Shown here: positions 35,233-43,549 of the stretch, piece by piece
How the letters are laid out: every line of letters starts with the position of its first letter
How positions within the stretch are numbered: the first letter of the stretch is position 1
Source of the DNA: Pseudomonas sp. GOM7
GTDB lineage: Bacteria; Pseudomonadota; Gammaproteobacteria; Pseudomonadales; Pseudomonadaceae
Reading direction: 5' to 3'
DNA: 64,000 bases
Assembly: GCF_026723825.1 (NCBI RefSeq)
Contig: NZ_CP113519.1
Location: forward strand, 1,922,001 to 1,986,000
Position numbers and translations under genes: made by a program
Notes under the pieces: model-generated
The model's input: the letters and a program-made list of their open reading frames with translations, nothing else
The model's database searches: none
Told to the model about the DNA's origin: nothing

Positions 35233-35311
35233 CTTCGTCAGCATGGGGCCCTGAAGATGCCCGACCATCCGGAGGCCAGCCATGGCACCTGCCAAGCATC
35301 CGTGCCAAGAT

Positions 35312-35325
35312 TTGTCGGTAGACAA
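35312..35325. promoter_or_regulatory. Possible antitoxin operator
   Basis: TTGTC-GGTA-GACAA is a short inverted repeat (35312-35325) immediately before the GAGAGG ribosome site of the antitoxin gene, where an autoregulatory site is expected. Its shortness makes it uncertain. Confidence 0.4.
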
Positions 35326-35340
35326 GCGAGAGGTTATGCC

Positions 35341-35565
35341 ATGGATCTGCAGAAGATCGAGGATGAAGCCCTGCACCTTTCCCGTGAGGAGCGCGCACAA
35401 CTGATCCAGCGTCTGGTCTTGAGCCTCGAAGCCCCCTCGGAAGAAGAGCTACGAGCAGACTGGTTGCTTGAAGCACGACAGCGCATGGAAGAGCTCGACA
35501 GTGGCTCGGTTCAGGCGGTGCCAGGTGATGCAGTGATGAACAAGGCCAGAGCCTTGATTCGATGA
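35341..35565 (+). CDS. Antitoxin of type II toxin-antitoxin pair (addiction-module component family)
   Basis: The start is ATG 35341, 7 bp behind GAGAGG; this gives 74 residues. LHLSREERAQLIQRLVLSLE is the characteristic helix of the addiction-module antitoxin family that pairs with ParE/RelE toxins. The rest is charged and probably disordered (SEEELRADWLLEARQRMEEL), as expected for a labile toxin-wrapping tail. Its stop overlaps the toxin start (ATGA at 35562-35565). Confidence 0.9.
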   Translation: MDLQKIEDEALHLSREERAQLIQRLVLSLEAPSEEELRADWLLEARQRMEELDSGSVQAVPGDAVMNKARALIR

Positions 35566-35855
35566 AATATTCTTTCCACCCGGCAGCGGAGGCCGAGTTT
35601 CTGGAGTCGGTCGGTTATTACGAATCGAAGATTCCTGGCTTGGGTGGGGCACTCGTCGCGGAGTTCGAGGCTCTGGCCAAACTCATTGGTGAATCCCCCA
35701 GAGCCTGGAGCGTTGAACTCGAGCCGGACATTCGCAGTGCTCCGCTACGCCGTTTTCCCCTATCCATCCTCTACCGGGAAACGTCTGAAGGCTTTCAGGT
35801 GCTGGCCCTCGCTCATCACCGACGCCGCCCGCAATTCTGGCTGGGTAGGCGCTAA
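35562..35855 (+). CDS. RelE/ParE-superfamily toxin
   Basis: This 97-residue protein begins MKYSFHPAAEAEFLESVGYY, the usual ParE/RelE start. The central SAPLRRFPLSILYRETSEGF followed by VLALAHHRRRPQFWLGR matches the C-terminal beta-sheet and the R/H-rich end that bears the active or gyrase-binding residues. RelE-type cleavage versus ParE-type gyrase poisoning cannot be decided from sequence. It is translationally coupled to the antitoxin. Confidence 0.92.
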   Translation: MKYSFHPAAEAEFLESVGYYESKIPGLGGALVAEFEALAKLIGESPRAWSVELEPDIRSAPLRRFPLSILYRETSEGFQVLALAHHRRRPQFWLGRR

Positions 35856-35917
35856 GGCAGCTCTGTTGCGCTATGGGCCTTGATCCATAGCAGATGGAGG
35901 TTGTCCGGGGGCGTTAC

Positions 35918-37303
35918 TTACTCGCCCTGGCGGTAGTAGGCATCCCACAGCTTGTTGCGAAACTTGTTGGTTGGATCGACGTGCTTTTTCAGCGCGAAGA
36001 ACTCTTGAGCGCGCGGATAGGCGGCCAGGAATTGTTCACGGCTGGCATGGATTTGATAAGGCAGGTAATAGCTGCCCTGATGGGCGATGGCCAGATCGAT
36101 CAGTTGGCCAGTCCAGTCGGCGACGGCGGCGCGCGCTTCGAGCGAAACGCCCTGGCGGTAGTAGAGCACCAGCGCGAAGGTGTCGCTGCGTGCCCAGGCC
36201 AGCAGGGTGCCAGGGTCGGCCTTGGCATGGCGGATGGAGACATTGGCGACTTTCACCTGATGCCGCTTGAGGATCTCTTTCATACCCAGAACGAACCGCT
36301 CCAGCTCCGCCTCGGGGACGAAGTACTCCTGCAGCACGTAGCTATAGCCTGGGCCAGAGATGGGTTGCAGTTCGCGCACGTCCAGGCTGGCTTCGTGGTT
36401 GCGCCATTGCACCTGTGCCTCCCTTAGCAGTAGCGGGTCAACCAGGCGTTCTCGCACCTTGGTGCCGCCGTTGCTGCTGGCCATTGCCAGCGCTGCACGC
36501 ATGGCCTTGTAGTCGCGATCTCGCGGTACCAGGCGCTCACTCACGGTCAGCGGAGCATCTGTACGCAGGTAGGAGACGGCGCGGACACTGTCGAAATCGT
36601 CGGTATAAAGAATGGCGTTGTGCATCACCATCTCTGGATTGCCGCGCACCTGGCTGGCGAAGAACTGCGCATATTCGCTGAGTGGCATCCGTTGCGCCTG
36701 GCGTATCAGCTTGCTGTTTTCCACCAGTGGCAGGGTGGCTTCGACGATGACGCCGAGCCCGCCATAGCCGCCGATGGCGCCATAGAACAGTTCGTGATTC
36801 TGCGTCGGGCTGGCTTCCACCACCTGGCCGTCCGCCAGCACCAGGCGCAACGAACGCACGCCGAGCACCAAGGGACCTTGTCCGACATATCGGCCATGGG
36901 CGTTGACGCTGAGTGCGCCGCCTACCGTGAAATTGGCGTAGGACTGCATGATCTGTGGCGACAGACCCTGTGGGTCGATGTACTCGAGCACGTCGCGCCA
37001 GGTGATGCCGGCTTGTACGCGAATCTCCCGACGCTCTGCGGAAAACTCCAGCACGCGGTTGAAACGTCGCATGTCCAGTTGCAGTGCGTGTTCAGTCGCG
37101 GTCTGACCGCCCATGCTGTAGCGCCCACCACCAATGGCGATGGGGCCTTGATGGTTGCGCACGGCTTCGACGATCTGCTTCAGCTCGGTCGGCGTGAGCA
37201 CCTGCGCCACCTCGATGGAGTTCATGCCGGTGACGTCGTTGACGACCTCGGTCGCGTAAGCGCTCTGACATAGCAGCAGGATGAGGAGCAGGGCAATACG
37301 CAT
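35918..37303 (-). CDS. Exported FAD-linked oxidase (PCMH-type FAD domain)
   Basis: The start is ATG 37303, behind AAGGAAGC, giving 461 residues with a clear signal peptide MRIALLLILLLCQSAYA. A longer in-frame start at 37342 would bury this signal. The FAD_binding_4 domain follows: GPIAIGGGRYSMGGQTATEH, AGITWRDVLEYIDPQG, FTVGGALSVNAHGRYVGQGP and SLRLVLADGQVVEASPTQNH. A C-terminal oxidase cap ends in FAAYPRAQEFFALKKHVDP-type residues (KKHVDPTNKFRNKLWDAYY), as in FAD oxidases of sugar lactones and related alcohols. It acts outside the cytoplasm. The substrate is unknown. No H-x-x-x-C covalent flavin motif was identified with confidence. Confidence 0.85.
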   Translation of the reverse strand: MRIALLLILLLCQSAYATEVVNDVTGMNSIEVAQVLTPTELKQIVEAVRNHQGPIAIGGGRYSMGGQTATEHALQLDMRRFNRVLEFSAERREIRVQAGITWRDVLEYIDPQGLSPQIMQSYANFTVGGALSVNAHGRYVGQGPLVLGVRSLRLVLADGQVVEASPTQNHELFYGAIGGYGGLGVIVEATLPLVENSKLIRQAQRMPLSEYAQFFASQVRGNPEMVMHNAILYTDDFDSVRAVSYLRTDAPLTVSERLVPRDRDYKAMRAALAMASSNGGTKVRERLVDPLLLREAQVQWRNHEASLDVRELQPISGPGYSYVLQEYFVPEAELERFVLGMKEILKRHQVKVANVSIRHAKADPGTLLAWARSDTFALVLYYRQGVSLEARAAVADWTGQLIDLAIAHQGSYYLPYQIHASREQFLAAYPRAQEFFALKKHVDPTNKFRNKLWDAYYRQGE

Positions 37304-37700
37304 GGAGCTTCCTTGTTCACATGGATGGAAAGTTCGCGTCACCAGCCATGGTCAGGCAGGCGACGAAATCATGGACGATGCCCCATTGTTCCTCTGCTGA
37401 TCCATGCATTGTCAATTGAATATGCAGGGATGCCCTGGTCGAATTCTTCTGTCCCGTCTCATGGGCTGAGTTTCGTGAGACAAGCTTCGCGTTGTCCAAC
37501 TTGCACCTGGCCCATGGGGTGTTGAGCTGTAGGTTTCATCCACCTTTGCAGCCGCTGTCCAGCTTACTTGGCCTGGGAGCGTGCGGGACGGTGCGAGGCA
37601 AAAGGAGTCGGATGGCCAATTGCCACTTTTCCTGGCTTTGCATAGAGTGTCGGCGCTGCCATGAGTGCGGCACTTTTCAATTCAACAAGGATGAGCAGTT
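37304..37700. other. 397-bp intergenic region
   Basis: This divergent gap between the FAD oxidase and the lipoprotein gene contains no recognised gene or repeat. A weak TTGCCA ... CATAGA pair at about 37620-37648 could be the promoter of the lipoprotein gene. Confidence 0.5.
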
Positions 37701-38333
37701 ATGAAGTTGAAGATGATAGGCATGGCGATGGTACTGGCGCTTGCGGGTTGTGCCAGTTTTCCAGGTGAGGAAGTGGCGGCAACCAAGTTGCCCTCGATGG
37801 CGAACTATCAGCAACGCCCTGGTGTATTCGTGGATTTCAACTTCTACCGTGGCGAGGCCGGCAGCGCCAAGGCGGTGGAAGTCCCGCAGGCACGCGACAT
37901 GCTCAAGCCGCAACTCGAGGCCGTGCTGCGTGATTCGGGCCTGTTCAGCCGCTATACCCTCGATCAGTTCCAGAAGCAGCCTGGCGATTACACCCTCAAA
38001 CTGAATGTCTACAACGACGGTTCGGAGGGGGCGGCGGCTGTCAGTGGCATCATCACCGGCCTCACTCTGGGTATCATCCCAGGCAGCGCCAAGGACGAGT
38101 ACACCATGACCTTGCAGGTCATCGACGAGCAAGGCCAGGTAACCAAGGTGGGCGAGAACCACGACTCGGTGCGTACCTGGATGGGCCTGGTGTTCATTCC
38201 CATGATGGGCCACACCCCGGCCGATGCGGTGAGCGCCAGCTTCGCGCGTCAGCTCAATGCTCTGCTCAAGCAACTGGTGGATCAGCAGGTGCTCAAGTAC
38301 GCTCAGGGGCGCTCGCTGCTGATGCGCGGCTGA
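37701..38333 (+). CDS. Lipoprotein of unknown function
   Basis: This 210-residue protein has a lipoprotein signal MKLKMIGMAMVLALAGCASF with the lipobox L-A-G-C (C17). The mature part, with TLKLNVYNDGSEGAAAVSGI followed by ITGLTLGIIPGSAKDEYTM, resembles small outer-membrane lipoproteins with a beta-rich domain and a glycine-rich, hydrophobic turn. A conserved SFARQLNALLKQLVDQQVL helix ends it. I do not recognise a specific family. It is convergent with another lipoprotein gene at 38371 across a strong hairpin. Confidence 0.85.
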   Translation: MKLKMIGMAMVLALAGCASFPGEEVAATKLPSMANYQQRPGVFVDFNFYRGEAGSAKAVEVPQARDMLKPQLEAVLRDSGLFSRYTLDQFQKQPGDYTLKLNVYNDGSEGAAAVSGIITGLTLGIIPGSAKDEYTMTLQVIDEQGQVTKVGENHDSVRTWMGLVFIPMMGHTPADAVSASFARQLNALLKQLVDQQVLKYAQGRSLLMRG

Positions 38334-38340
38334 AATCCAG

Positions 38341-38361
38341 CGGCGCGCCCAAGGCGCGCCG
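38341..38361. terminator. Bidirectional hairpin between two lipoprotein genes
   Basis: CGGCGCGCC (38341-38349) and GGCGCGCCG (38353-38361) are perfect inverted arms with a 3-base loop in the 37-bp gap between convergent stop codons. It has no T-run. Confidence 0.65.
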
Positions 38362-38370
38362 ACCTTCGCG

Positions 38371-38919
38371 TCACTCCTTCAAGGCCGCGATGAAGGCCGG
38401 GTCCTGATACAACTCGGCCAGCAGCTTGCGCACCAGCGGGTTGTAGGCGTTGGCGGCGGATGGAATGGCGATGGCACCGACGAAGCTGCTATCCCATACG
38501 CTGTTCACCGTCTTGCTGGCGCTATACAGCGAGGTATTGCCCTCGCGTAGCTCGAAGTCGGCACGAATCGAACCATTTCCGCTGCCCATGCCGGCGGTCA
38601 TGCTGTTTTCCCGCAGGCGAACGTCCAGATGACGCTTGGCGGCAGGATCCAGCAGCCCGGCCAGACGCAGTTCACTCTCCAGCGCCTTCTGCACATGTTT
38701 GCTCAACGAGCCTTCTGGGCTGCGAAGCGGGTTGGCGCGAACCGCAATCGAATCCTGCCCCTTGTCCGCCACTACGCTCGGCGTATCCAGCATGCTCAAG
38801 GGGGCATGCTGCTTGAGCAATTGAACATTGTCGTAGTTGGGTTCGTAACGCGGCATGGTCACGCCGCACCCCTGTAGCACGGCAGCCACGCTGGCCAATA
38901 GAACGATGCGCTTGAGCAT
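38371..38919 (-). CDS. Lipoprotein of unknown function
   Basis: The start is ATG 38919, with GGGA upstream, giving 182 residues. The signal MLKRIVLLASVAAVLQGCGV has lipobox L-Q-G-C (C18). The mature part contains YEPNYDNVQLLKQHAPLSML, PSVVADKGQDSIAVRANPLR and a final LVRKLLAELYQDPAFIAALK. A longer start at 39000 would mask the lipobox. It resembles pseudomonad outer-membrane-associated lipoproteins but I cannot name a family. It shares no promoter with the 37701 gene. Confidence 0.85.
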   Translation of the reverse strand: MLKRIVLLASVAAVLQGCGVTMPRYEPNYDNVQLLKQHAPLSMLDTPSVVADKGQDSIAVRANPLRSPEGSLSKHVQKALESELRLAGLLDPAAKRHLDVRLRENSMTAGMGSGNGSIRADFELREGNTSLYSASKTVNSVWDSSFVGAIAIPSAANAYNPLVRKLLAELYQDPAFIAALKE

Positions 38920-39062
38920 GTGAATCCCTTCTTGATGGTTGTGAGGTTGCCGATGATAGCGCAACGCCATGCATGTGCGAGTGGCTTCGAGGGCCCACAC
39001 GCAGCCTGGGAATGGTCGATGATGCAGGTTTCGTCACCGCCGGGCAGGTGAACCAGCCCGGT

Positions 39063-39758
39063 TCAGTGCAACGAGCGGGAAGGCAGGCGTTCGTTCACTA
39101 GCTGTTGGGCTTGCAAAGCGAGCATGTCGAGGTGCGCGTCGCGTTGCTTTTCCGCCTCCTGCATGGCGCGTTGTCCGTGCTGCTTGAGCAGGTAGGTGTG
39201 AATCTGCCTGACCTCCGTGGAGGCGAACACTGGCGCCAGGTCGGCGATTGCCACCATGCCGCTGGAGCGATAGTCGCGGCTGTTCATCAGCACCTGCGCG
39301 CCCTGGGCGGCCAGCACCTGCAAGCCCAGGGCCTCGAACAGCGGCACCTTGCTCGCCACGCAGGCCAGCTCCAGATGAGGGCGCCGCTCCTGCACACGCT
39401 GTAGCAACCCCCGGCCAATGCCCTTGCCGCGATGCTCGGCCTGCACGGCAAGGTAGGCGAGGGTGCAGGCGGCGCTATCGTCGGGGCTCGGCAGATAAAG
39501 GGCAAAACCCAGCACCCGGGCCGGGTCTTCATCGTCCAGCGCCAGCAGCAACTGCGCGGGGCCTTCAGCCGCGCCGTTCATGCTCTGCAGATGCAGGTGC
39601 ACCTCATAGCCGATCACGTACTGGTAGAGCTGATACAGCGGGTTGCTCGGCAGCAGCGGCACCGCGCTGAGGTCAGCGAAGTAATCCACCACCATCTGCA
39701 ACACCTGGCTTTTCAGGGACTCGGGCGGCGGGCTGCTGAGGTGGGTGAGGGTGAACAT
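39063..39758 (-). CDS. GNAT-family N-acetyltransferase
   Basis: The start is taken at MFTLTHLSS (ATG 39758); the upstream extension to 39836 is low-complexity and lacks a site. The 231-residue protein has motif A LAYLAVQAEHRGKGIGRGLL (about 104-123), with the Q/R-G-K-G-I-G CoA loop. A long C-terminal helical tail (KQHGQRAMQEAEKQRDAHLD) is extra relative to minimal GNATs. The acceptor is unknown. Confidence 0.85.
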   Translation of the reverse strand: MFTLTHLSSPPPESLKSQVLQMVVDYFADLSAVPLLPSNPLYQLYQYVIGYEVHLHLQSMNGAAEGPAQLLLALDDEDPARVLGFALYLPSPDDSAACTLAYLAVQAEHRGKGIGRGLLQRVQERRPHLELACVASKVPLFEALGLQVLAAQGAQVLMNSRDYRSSGMVAIADLAPVFASTEVRQIHTYLLKQHGQRAMQEAEKQRDAHLDMLALQAQQLVNERLPSRSLH

Positions 39759-39870
39759 CGGGCGGCGACTCCGCTGGGCAAGGGCGTGAGCCGGGGATTG
39801 TAACCTGTGCGCTGCATGGGGCCCGTTCTTGCGCAACGGCCTGTGCCGCGCGCCGGTGCGATCCGCTCGA

Positions 39871-40620
39871 TCATTCGCTCAGATAACGAGCCGTTACCTG
39901 ATCGATGAAACCCTCCTGACGCATCTGATCCAGCGTGCTTTGCAGCTTCTGCACCACCTCATCGGGGGTTTCCTTGTTCAGCGCCAGGTAGAGCTGAGTG
40001 CTGCTGATGGAAAAGGCCACGTCCAGTTTGCCGACCCCGTCCTGCCTGGACTCATAGTCACCAGCCGGATTGGTGGTGGCCCACAGATCGAACTCACCGG
40101 CTTGAAGCTTGGCGGGGGCGTTGCTCAGGGTGGTCTTGAGGCTGAAGTTCTGCTTCTCCAGATACTGGCTGACGCTGGTGCCTGCGACCGCGCCAATGCT
40201 GTATCGGCGAGCATCGTCGAGGCTGTTCAGCACGATCGGGTTGCCCGGCATCTTCAACAGCACCAACTGAATCTCGCTCAATGGCCCGACCCACTTGAAG
40301 CGCGGCTCGCGCTCTGCAGAGCGGCTGAGCGAATACACGGCAAAATCGGGTTGCTGTTCGGCCATCTCCTGCAAGCGGCCCCATGGGAATCGCAGCGTCA
40401 TCTGATAGGGAATCTCGGCGCGCTTGAACAGCTCGACCACCACCTCCTTGTCGATCCCCACTATCCCGTCTTCCCGCTCGAAGTTCTTGCCATTGGCCGA
40501 CATGCTGAAGGGCGGGTAATTCTGGGTCAGAATCTGAATGACATCGGACGCCTGAGCAGTGCCGGCCAGCAGCGGCAGCAGCAGGGAAAGCATGACTCGG
40601 CAGATTATCTTGTTGAACAT
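39871..40620 (-). CDS. Periplasmic amino-acid-type solute-binding protein (SBP_bac_3)
   Basis: The start is ATG 40620, behind AAGGAG; 249 residues. The signal peptide is MFNKIICRVMLSLLLPLLAG followed by TAQAS. The mature part is a family 3 binding protein: ILTQNYPPFSMSANGKNFER, IVGIDKEVVVELFKRA, PDFAVYSLSRSAEREPRFKW and the hinge region DARRYSIGAVAGTSVSQYLE. Family members bind amino acids or act as sensor inputs. No transporter genes adjoin, so it is an orphan binding protein, perhaps linked to a sensor. Confidence 0.88.
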   Translation of the reverse strand: MFNKIICRVMLSLLLPLLAGTAQASDVIQILTQNYPPFSMSANGKNFEREDGIVGIDKEVVVELFKRAEIPYQMTLRFPWGRLQEMAEQQPDFAVYSLSRSAEREPRFKWVGPLSEIQLVLLKMPGNPIVLNSLDDARRYSIGAVAGTSVSQYLEKQNFSLKTTLSNAPAKLQAGEFDLWATTNPAGDYESRQDGVGKLDVAFSISSTQLYLALNKETPDEVVQKLQSTLDQMRQEGFIDQVTARYLSE

Positions 40621-41023
40621 GGGCAACTCCTTGTGACCTTTGTTTTTCATGACGCGAACGTTCTGGTTGGCCTTCGCCCGAATGGCTTCGTTGGTATCTC
40701 ACTCACACCACGCCTGGCTCGATGCGGCCACTGCCCTGGGGGCAATGGCCATCAGCGAGCTCAGTTGTCATTCGGGGGCGGGGTGGTTCCGGTCGGGGGC
40801 AGGCATTGTCCAGCAAGCGCGCCTGGGTTGCAGCAGCCAGATGGATAGCCTGTGGCCTGCGTCATACCTTTCAGCCTTCCCGCAGCACCGGGAGCGCATG
40901 CAGGTTTTGCTGCAGCTACTCGGCGAAACAGCATGCCGCGACGTTCAACTGAAACTGTAGCTCATGGTGCTGAAGCCCTCGGGTAACATGACTCTGCAGC
41001 GAACTCGGATTCAGAAGGGCTTT
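40621..41023. other. 403-bp intergenic region
   Basis: An open frame on the + strand (40640-40960) has no ribosome site or recognisable domain, and I treat it as chance. No repeats or hairpins stand out. Confidence 0.5.
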
Positions 41024-41359
41024 ATGGCGTCGCCGAAACGAAAATACTCAGCTATCGAGCGTGAGCTGATTCGCACCCTCACGGCTGCCTGCGAAACGGC
41101 CAAAAGTGAAATCGTCGGCTTCCAGTGGTTGACCCATGAGGTGGACTACCAGCAATTCCCGCAGAGCCTTGTGGTGACCTGGATGTTCGACAGCGAGGCG
41201 AACAGAGCGCGTGCGCTCGCCTGCACGGACAAGGCGCGAATGCTGGCGCTGACGCAGGCCGCGTTCGATGAGATGGGCATCAGCCTTGCCGATATCGCCG
41301 CTCATGTTGTGTTCTCGGTCGAGCAGCCGACTAGGAGCAAGAGTGGCCAAGGACATTGA
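41024..41359 (+). CDS. Small conserved hypothetical protein
   Basis: The start is ATG 41024, behind AGAAGGG; this gives 111 residues. MASPKRKYSAIERELIRTLT starts a helical N-terminus, followed by HEVDYQQFPQSLVVTWMFDS and RALACTDKARMLALTQAAFD. The amino-terminal helix pattern recalls small proteins labelled Fis-like in pseudomonads, but no convincing Fis HTH is visible. It overlaps the DUF1289 gene by 17 bp and is translationally coupled to it. Confidence 0.75.
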   Translation: MASPKRKYSAIERELIRTLTAACETAKSEIVGFQWLTHEVDYQQFPQSLVVTWMFDSEANRARALACTDKARMLALTQAAFDEMGISLADIAAHVVFSVEQPTRSKSGQGH

Positions 41360-41531
41360 AAATCCCTGCGTCTCGCTGTGCCAGCTCAACGGCGAGCTGT
41401 GCGTCAGTTGCGGCCGCATCCGCGAGGAAATCCGCAAATGGCGGGGCATGAAACGCCCCGAGAAAATGACCACTGTGCAGAAGGCGGCGGCGCGGATGAA
41501 GGCGATTGCCAGGAAGAGAAGCAAGGGCTAA
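41343..41531 (+). CDS. DUF1289 cysteine-cluster protein
   Basis: The start is GTG 41343, 7 bp behind GGAG and inside the upstream gene; the protein has 62 residues. It carries the DUF1289 motif IENPCVSLCQLNGELCVSCG with four cysteines in C-x3-C-x6-C-x2-C spacing, then RIREEIRKWRGMKRPEK. Such proteins are small, metal- or cluster-binding candidates of unknown role. Because the start is GTG and internal, a scan for ATG alone would miss the true start. Confidence 0.9.
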   Translation: MAKDIENPCVSLCQLNGELCVSCGRIREEIRKWRGMKRPEKMTTVQKAAARMKAIARKRSKG

Positions 41532-41653
41532 TTGCGTAGGGTGGATGACGCTCTTTTCATCCACCGTGCGGTGATCGTCCTGACTACTGGCTGAAAAACG
41601 TTATGAAAGCATTAGCCTGACAGTGTATTTATCTATTGGTGGTAGGTGTCTGA

Positions 41654-42076
41654 ATGAATCGGCTGATTTCCGGGCTTCTCTTCATGGTTTTGCTGGTGTT
41701 GGCCGGTTGTGCGAAGGCTGAGCTACGTTGCGGTGACTTTCTTGCACAGCTCAGCGATAAGCCAGATTCCGTTGAGTTCCTAGGCTGCGCTCAAGACATC
41801 GATGCGCAGGGAAAACCTTTCGTCGCTCGCTACCGTGTAACAGGCTCGAACGCACCTGAGGCCGAACGATATATGAGCCGTAGCTTCGGTCTACCAACGC
41901 TTCAATTCATCTGCTGCGGTTGGGACTCAACGCCTTATTTTTATCGCGACAAAGCGACAGGGCTGGGTTACATGCTAGGCATGGGGTCTGAGGAAACACC
42001 CATAAATAAACGTGACGCTTGGCCAGAGATAAAATATTTCTACATCAATGTTTCTCTGGCGACTGAAGATCCATGA
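41654..42076 (+). CDS. Small lipoprotein (DUF4952-like)
   Basis: This 140-residue protein has a lipoprotein signal with lipobox L-A-G-C (MVLLVLAGCAKAELRCG; C19). The mature sequence CAQDIDAQGKPFVARYRVTG and FICCGWDSTPYFYRDKATGL resembles DUF4952 proteins, which are small, cysteine-containing secreted or lipid-anchored proteins. Four further cysteines besides the lipid site could form disulfides. It opens the lower-GC stretch that extends to the NACHT gene and is separated from the DUF1289 gene by 122 bp. Confidence 0.75.
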   Translation: MNRLISGLLFMVLLVLAGCAKAELRCGDFLAQLSDKPDSVEFLGCAQDIDAQGKPFVARYRVTGSNAPEAERYMSRSFGLPTLQFICCGWDSTPYFYRDKATGLGYMLGMGSEETPINKRDAWPEIKYFYINVSLATEDP

Positions 42077-42160
42077 TCGTTTCGTGAGTGAGCTGTTAAA
42101 TCCGGTAGATGGCAATGTTTCAGCCACCGTAGGTGATGTCCGGTCTACTTGCTGTAGCGT

Positions 42161-42202
42161 CCGGGGCGGCATTCCCACGTGGTGTGTGGGAACGATCATG
42201 GA
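42161..42202. repeat. REP element
   Basis: It reads GCGTCCGGGGCGGCATTCCC followed by ACGTGGTGTGTGGGAACGAT, forming a hairpin with GGGAA/TTCCC arms. The same head sequence is at 42970-43014, and related units lie at 44288-44443. Confidence 0.75.
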
Positions 42203-42214
42203 GGTGAGGAATGA

Positions 42215-42844
42215 TTATTGTGGCTCTACCAGATAGGCGGCCACACTGCCGAAGGGGGAACTGCCCATCCCGACCTGGATTGTCGGCGCGTTGGCTGTCA
42301 TGCCGTTCCCAGTGACCCTGACGTTATCGACCAACAGCAACTCGCCGGGGGCGTGGTTGTCTGCCGCTACGATCAGGTAGTAGATGCCATCGCTTTCCAC
42401 CTGACCTGTCAGCGTTTGTCCGATGACGCCGACGGAGCCTTGTATCTGGCGATAGGCTCGGCTGACCTCTTTCGAGTCCTGATCCAGAAGAATCAGATAG
42501 GGGGCCAGCACGTATTTGCTGAAGCCGAGGCAGGCGTTCACGCACCAGGAGTCCACCTTGATCTGAAAGGGCTTGCTGGCTTTGAGAGATACCGAAAATA
42601 CCCGGTAGTTCGACGGCGTATTGTCGATCAGTAGGCGAGGTTCTTCGGCTGTGATCTTCCACTGTTTTGGGTGCCAGCCCGGTGCAACCTGCATGGGCTG
42701 AGCCGAGGCGTTGCGAAGAGCTTCTGCCGGTGTTTTCGCCAGGGCAGTGGTGGAGTTGGCTACCTGATCCTGATATAGACGCTGTGGATTGGAGCTGCAG
42801 GCGACAAGGCCTAAGCAGAGGCTCAATAGAATTGCGTTTCGCAT
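42215..42844 (-). CDS. Lipoprotein of unknown function
   Basis: The start is ATG 42844, behind AAGGAAAG, giving 209 residues. The signal MRNAILLSLCLGLVACSSNP has lipobox L-V-A-C (C16). The mature part contains VDSWCVNACLGFSKYVLAPY, LILLDQDSKEVSRAYRQIQG and YYLIVAADNHAPGELLLVDN, suggesting a beta-rich domain like those of pre-peptidase or maltose-operon periplasmic proteins, but I cannot place it firmly. It lies between two REP elements. Confidence 0.8.
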   Translation of the reverse strand: MRNAILLSLCLGLVACSSNPQRLYQDQVANSTTALAKTPAEALRNASAQPMQVAPGWHPKQWKITAEEPRLLIDNTPSNYRVFSVSLKASKPFQIKVDSWCVNACLGFSKYVLAPYLILLDQDSKEVSRAYRQIQGSVGVIGQTLTGQVESDGIYYLIVAADNHAPGELLLVDNVRVTGNGMTANAPTIQVGMGSSPFGSVAAYLVEPQ

Positions 42845-42969
42845 CGTTCTTTCCTTGAGTGAATCAAGAACACTGTAAGTGTCACGTCGTTGAGGGTGCG
42901 AGCATAAGTCGAAAGCACTTGGGTAAAAAGAGTCTTGCAAGTCGACAGCGGCCCGCAGTTTGGACGCTG

Positions 42970-43014
42970 GAGCGTCCGGGGCGGCATTTCCACGCGGAGC
43001 GTGGGAACGATCAG
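42970..43014. repeat. REP element
   Basis: AGCGTCCGGGGCGGCATTTC followed by CACGCGGAGCGTGGGAACGA, same family and orientation as 42161-42202. It ends just before the stop of the DUF3592 gene. Confidence 0.75.
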
Positions 43015-43022
43015 GAGTGGTG

Positions 43023-43496
43023 TCAGTAATAGAAGTCTTCGTTCGCATGCTTGATCTGCCGGGTCAGCGCGAAGAAGGACAAAGCCAGTAGCAAGACTAT
43101 TCCGATCACGCAGCCTGCGAAGACCTTGGCGTCCGCACGGCTTGTCTTGTAGGTCGCCAACGTCAGCTCTATAGATGGGAATAGAGTCGAATGAACAATT
43201 GGAATAGGGCCGTTGGTGACATAGCCCACTCGATCCTGTTGCCTGTTCTGGGCGTAATCGCTGGTGAAAGAACTATCACCGACCCGGTACTCGTATTTGA
43301 TAAAAGCCTGATAAGGGCTAGTGCTGCGCACCTCGGTCACGGTGGCTTGTGTTTGCTCGTTACCGAGCATGAGGAACAGATAAGTCGCGCCGTTGTTGCT
43401 TAGCAGGGCAAGAATGGCCAAAGGAATCGCTGCGATCAGAGCGAGTGTCGATAAGGTGGCAAGGAAATCGCGTTTTTCTTCTCGTGGATAGTACAT
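43023..43496 (-). CDS. DUF3592 membrane protein
   Basis: This 157-residue protein has two transmembrane helices at about 13-35 (LSTLALIAAIPLAILALLSN) and 127-148 (VFAGCVIGIVLLLALSFFAL) with a periplasmic domain between. QATVTEVRSTSPYQAFIKYE and YRVGDSSFTSDYAQN match the DUF3592 pattern. The function of the family is unknown. It lies in the lower-GC stretch. Confidence 0.8.
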   Translation of the reverse strand: MYYPREEKRDFLATLSTLALIAAIPLAILALLSNNGATYLFLMLGNEQTQATVTEVRSTSPYQAFIKYEYRVGDSSFTSDYAQNRQQDRVGYVTNGPIPIVHSTLFPSIELTLATYKTSRADAKVFAGCVIGIVLLLALSFFALTRQIKHANEDFYY

Positions 43497-43549
43497 CGTA
43501 TTAACACTCCATCCGTGTTTGAGCTTGATCTGAGAGCGCTAAGGCGTTC

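Larger units (their letters stand above)
34966..35340. other. 375-bp intergenic region
   Basis: This gap between the EamA gene and the toxin-antitoxin pair holds a perfect 12-bp palindrome at 35200-35232 and the short operator-like repeat at 35312-35325. Nothing else is recognised. Confidence 0.6.

Noticed and set aside
37317..37499. Short minus-strand frame upstream of the FAD oxidase
   Set aside because: No ribosome site and no recognisable domain; it lies in the divergent gap.
40640..40960. + strand open frame behind the binding-protein gene
   Set aside because: No ribosome site, signal or domain, and codon use is not convincing.
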